DNA of 64,000 nt, taken from the NCBI GenBank assembly GCA_039720395.1, contig CM077833.1, positions 19,839,133-19,903,132 of the forward strand. The letters are read 5' to 3'. Shown in pieces: positions 60,501 through 64,000 of this stretch (its first letter is position 1; each line of letters begins with the position of its first letter). A program made the translations under genes and the position numbers. Source of the stretch: Liquidambar formosana. Taxonomy: Eukaryota > Streptophyta > Magnoliopsida > Saxifragales > Altingiaceae. The notes below the pieces were generated by a model. That model saw only the letters and a list, made by a program, of their open reading frames with translations. It made no database searches and was not told the origin of the DNA.

Positions 60501-61797
60501 TCATCCAGTGTTCCTATATCTCCTTCTATCTCAACAGTAAGATCCATCATTCTTTCATGACGCTCTGATTTGACTCGGCACTTCATGCATCTTATCTGCA
60601 AGCCATAATATTGTATTTTATCATGTAATTCTTATTCCAATAAGAGAATCATATAACGTTGAATGATGAAAGCAAGCATTCATTAGGGGCCAGTCTTATT
60701 GAATGGTTTCATTCAAATTTTATATATCATTGAAGGTTCTACAATCATATTGAACTGGGGCCATTAAAAAGAGTTGGCCATCACCATAATTGATGGTAAA
60801 GCATCAATTTTAAGAATTCATGAAATGCCTCTGTTTTAGGACTTTTACTGTCATTAGTCATGATGGCAGCCATTCTCTTGAACTGTCCAGTCATAAAGAT
60901 GGATTTTTTAACAAAATTATATGCGAAACACAATGAAAAATATCCAATTTTCCTGGGACATCTAAACAGGCCCTAAGAGATTAAAAAATATATATAGAGA
61001 GAGAATTGAGAGATTGTAAAAAACTCTTGAACCTCGATCATCTCTCAAAGAATATATATTACCTTAGACCGAAGGTAGCCTCCAAATGTAAGGCCTATGA
61101 GAGTAGTTTCTTCTTCCAAAGAACCAGATGCATTAACCTCAGCTTCCTTTAGGCAAACAGATTGCATTGTATCAATAGCATACCTGCCAATTTCACTCAT
61201 TAATGGAGTCATACTATCCACTTCTAAAGATGGGAAAAAAAATATCGAAAATGCATAAATTTGTTCATAGGATCCATGAATATAGAAAGTCGGCTCACCT
61301 TAGAAATTCATGTGCATCTTCTTGTCTCCCATTACCAAGATGACTTCCAATGTTACTTAATTGGGATAGTATCCCTTTAGGAGACAGTGGAGAATTCCCG
61401 TCCTTTGCCTTCAAAATTAAACTTTCAAACTCACATGTGAAACACCATTCTTTCTTTACACCTGATATAAAAAGGCAAAATAATGGAATATTTTAAAATA
61501 CAAGATTTACCAAACATAGAATCCAAGAATTTAACATGTAATGAATCCAGAAGGAAGTTTTTCATCAGAAACATACATGCTTTGGAATGGAGTCCCTGGA
61601 GAAGATAAGCAGTAAGAGGCGGAGTAAATGCCAAGCACTGGAGCACAACATTAGCATAACAACTGCAGGATGGGGAAATGGATATGTTGAAAACAGTGTA
61701 AGAAGTTTTAAAATAAATAAAGTACTAAAACAAAACTTAAAACCAGGAAAAACCTTTATCTCTGATGTGCAAGATAATACTTTTCTCGGAAGAAAAC

Positions 61798-61839
<42 letters not shown>

Positions 61840-64000
61840 TATATCTGACTGCCCATTCAGTTAATTTTGCCAAAAGAAAAGGGATTTAATATTTAATAAT
61901 AAAACAATATAACAGAAACTATGTAAGACAGATAATTACATGATATGATACAAGCATGCATCATAACAGTATTGAATAGAAGTACTATGGCAAGTGAGCC
62001 TCTGACTTTCCAAGGTATAAAATAATTCAAAAATAAAGATATGTGCTCGTGATTATGCCAGCATAACAAAATAAATAAGAAACGCATAACACATGCACAT
62101 ACCCAAGCACAAGCAGTGAATATTCTTAATTTTCTAATTTTGGACAAATCTAACACTTGCAAATGTCCATGAAATAATGCTATTTCCCACACCATACGCA
62201 CAATAATGATGACAGAAAAGGAATCATGCAAGAGAATCCTGACATGATGTAACCATTTTTTGGTCCACAAATCAGACAATATTAGAGCATAAAAATTCAT
62301 AATAATGACATAAAGAGACTAAGAGAGTCATTTAAGGTTACTGTTATCAAGCCAGCAACCAATCATATCCAACAACATTACTTAATAATTATAAGACACA
62401 AAGGTCAGCATTTACAAATACAAAGTAAGTATTTGAATTTATTAACGAAGTGGGTCCTGCAATACTCATCCATTATTGCTCTGAACTAAGGCATAGAAGT
62501 GTTTAACAGCATAAACAACACAGCTGAAGCTGAAAACTACAAGATAACATCGAGAACTTGACTGCAAACAAACAAGCAAAAATCACTTTGTATTTACCTA
62601 TTGCCACAATTTGTGAGGCCACATGGGCGCAGTTCCACCTTGTTCCAGATATAGAGTTTAACAAATAATTCATAAGAAAAGAGTCCCTGCAGAAACAAAA
62701 CCATAGTCAACACAAAGCATATCACATACGAGAATAATTATACATGCAAAATAGCATAGCAAGATTGATTCAAAACCTTGTCACTATATCTTCCAAGAGT
62801 CTCACTCCCAACTGCTAATGAATGCTTTGACAACTTAGAGGCTTTGAATTGATCAACAACCTTCCACACAGATGATTTCAAGCCATTACTAGCATTTGGT
62901 GAATAACTTCCAATCTGGGAGGAATTGGTGGCAATAGCTTGAATGCCATCAACTTTTCCACTTCTCAAGCTTGGAACTGAATGCCCTCCATTGCTTGAAG
63001 ATGAATGAGCAACAGAAGCACTAGATAAAGATCCAACTTCCCTAGACTTCAATAAATGTGAAGTACTACTGGTGCCATTAACGACATGATTTGACCTTTT
63101 AGTGCTCAAGGATGGCATGCTAGTGACCTTTGAAGCATCTGTGCCTGTTAATTCTCCTCCAGCACTACAAGATGGATGAGAATAAGAAGCACTTGAAGAT
63201 CTAGATCTAACTTCTTTGGGCCTCAATTTATGTGAATCAGTAGTAGCGCTGTTATTCATATGATTAGACCTTTCAGAGTTTGATGGTGGTGACTGTTCGA
63301 ACTTTGGAGTATCGGTATTTATTTTTTTGGATAAAGCAACTCCATCAATAGGATTATTAATCTCCAGAGAAGCTAGATGAGTATCATCCAATACGTTGAC
63401 TTTCGCTTCAGAGCCTTGTGACTGCAAAGGAGGAATGGTACTTCCAGACAAATTGAAGGAAAAGTGTAGAAAAGATCTAGAATCAGATATATCACCATCA
63501 CCAGCTCCGGTGAAATTTGACTGAGAAGTATCATTAAGGGCATCATTTCTGGACCAACTGGATTCAAGAGTTTTCCCCCAGAAACCATGAGAGGCTGTAG
63601 AAGGCTCAACAACTGAACCATCCTTAGAATCATTAACTCTCAATCCTGAAAAACTACTTGATCTGTGCCGAGTCTCTCCACCACTACCACTGGATTTGAT
63701 CTGATTTAATTTACACGAACTATTAGAACTATATACATCATTAACCAAACTAATGAACTCAGCAGATGGTGGCCCAGTATGGTCCACATTGTTGATACTA
63801 CAAGCAGTTTCAACCGTATCAAACGCGATATCAACATTCTGACGTTCATATAATTTCTCAAGATCATTTGAACCAATGCTCTCAGCAACAGAAACATCAT
63901 CAAATGATTCACTAGAGGTGGTGGATGTAGAGAATCCAGCTGAAAATGAGGTAGTGGAAGATTTGGAAGTAGAAGTTGTAACTTTTGCATCTGCGGGAAG
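57548..64000 (-). CDS. UBP16: Ubiquitin-specific protease, UBP15/16/17 type, 5' end outside the window
   Basis: On the - strand the exons are 64000-62777 (partial), 62686-62598, 61662-61577, 61461-61299, 61183-61063, 60595-60438, 59508-59424, 59335-59123, 58405-58344 and 58262-57548. They join in frame to 971 residues plus stop. The first is a Ser-rich, low-complexity region. The USP domain begins at GLFSYELFVKLYIWNK; the Cys box GLTNCGNSCYANVVLQCLAF has its nucleophile at codon 61661-61659, and the His box (AAFSGHYVCYVKN) has the catalytic His at 59182-59180. The zinc-ribbon-like IRCMKCRVKSERHERMMDL lies between. The Ser-rich C-terminal tail ends at 57548. It removes ubiquitin from substrates; plant members carry an N-terminal membrane segment and MYND zinc finger, which would lie past 64000. 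The tail motif CSPRAPR and overall order fit UBP16 best; UBP15 and UBP17 are close alternatives. All ten junctions are GT-AG in phase. Confidence 0.94.
61801..61836. repeat. (GA)n microsatellite in a UBP intron
   Basis: About 36 bp of GA on the + strand, read as CT in the transcript. It lies 139 bp upstream (in transcript sense) of the Cys-box exon, in or near its polypyrimidine region. Confidence 0.9.

Noticed and set aside
1..64000. CRISPR array, bacterial operon, integrated virus or new multi-gene defence system
   Set aside because: Repeats found are plant transposable elements or microsatellites. There are no regularly spaced repeats, no clustered genes of shared function and no viral genes apart from the retrotransposon.

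Overview
This is nuclear DNA from a flowering plant. The evidence is long AT-rich intergenic DNA, GT-AG introns, plant-specific gene families, and many plant-type MITEs, hAT elements, a Copia LTR retrotransposon and LINE/SINE traces. The species cannot be named from the sequence; the intron sizes and repeat load suit a woody dicot or magnoliid, which is inference only. I see no prokaryotic operon, CRISPR array, virus or new multi-gene system. The unusual content lies in transposable-element structure and a few gene-structure oddities.

Five genes are well supported. (1) A two-exon bHLH transcription factor with a C-terminal ACT-like domain, 9207-10070 (+). (2) A nine-exon chloroplast-type beta carbonic anhydrase, 13638-23133 (+); intron 6 has grown to 6.0 kb through a 5.39 kb Copia insertion. 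(3) A thirteen-exon mu subunit of the AP-4 vesicle adaptor, 24768-34768 (+), 452 residues, with one GC-AG intron. (4) An intronless AT-hook/PPC protein closest to AHL17/AHL28, 42955-43908 (+). (5) The 3' ten exons of a UBP15/16/17-type ubiquitin-specific protease, 57548-64000 (-), whose 5' end lies outside the window. I joined the exons by hand; reading frame and splice phase stay consistent through all of them. The broken remains of a small proline-rich secreted protein gene lie at about 35243-35454.

Layout: 0-9 kb is repeat-rich intergenic DNA (nested MITE, truncated LINE, hAT-like and Harbinger-like elements). 9-10 kb holds the bHLH gene and 10-13.6 kb is intergenic with a 214-bp tandem duplication. 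13.6-34.8 kb holds the carbonic anhydrase and AP-4 mu genes, head to tail, with a 421-bp fold-back element between them. 34.8-42.9 kb is intergenic (pseudogene, hAT element), 42.9-43.9 kb the AHL gene. 43.9-57.5 kb is intergenic with Stowaway-like and other inverted-repeat elements, two tandem duplications, a dTph1-sized hAT element and a tRNA-derived SINE. 57.5-64 kb is the protease gene.

The genes do not form one pathway: transcription (bHLH, AHL), plastid CO2/bicarbonate balance (carbonic anhydrase), post-Golgi sorting (AP-4 mu) and deubiquitination (UBP). From memory, the Arabidopsis counterparts of AP-4 mu and UBP16 are adjacent loci (At4g24550 and At4g24560), so their closeness here may be conserved microsynteny now separated by the AHL gene and repeats.
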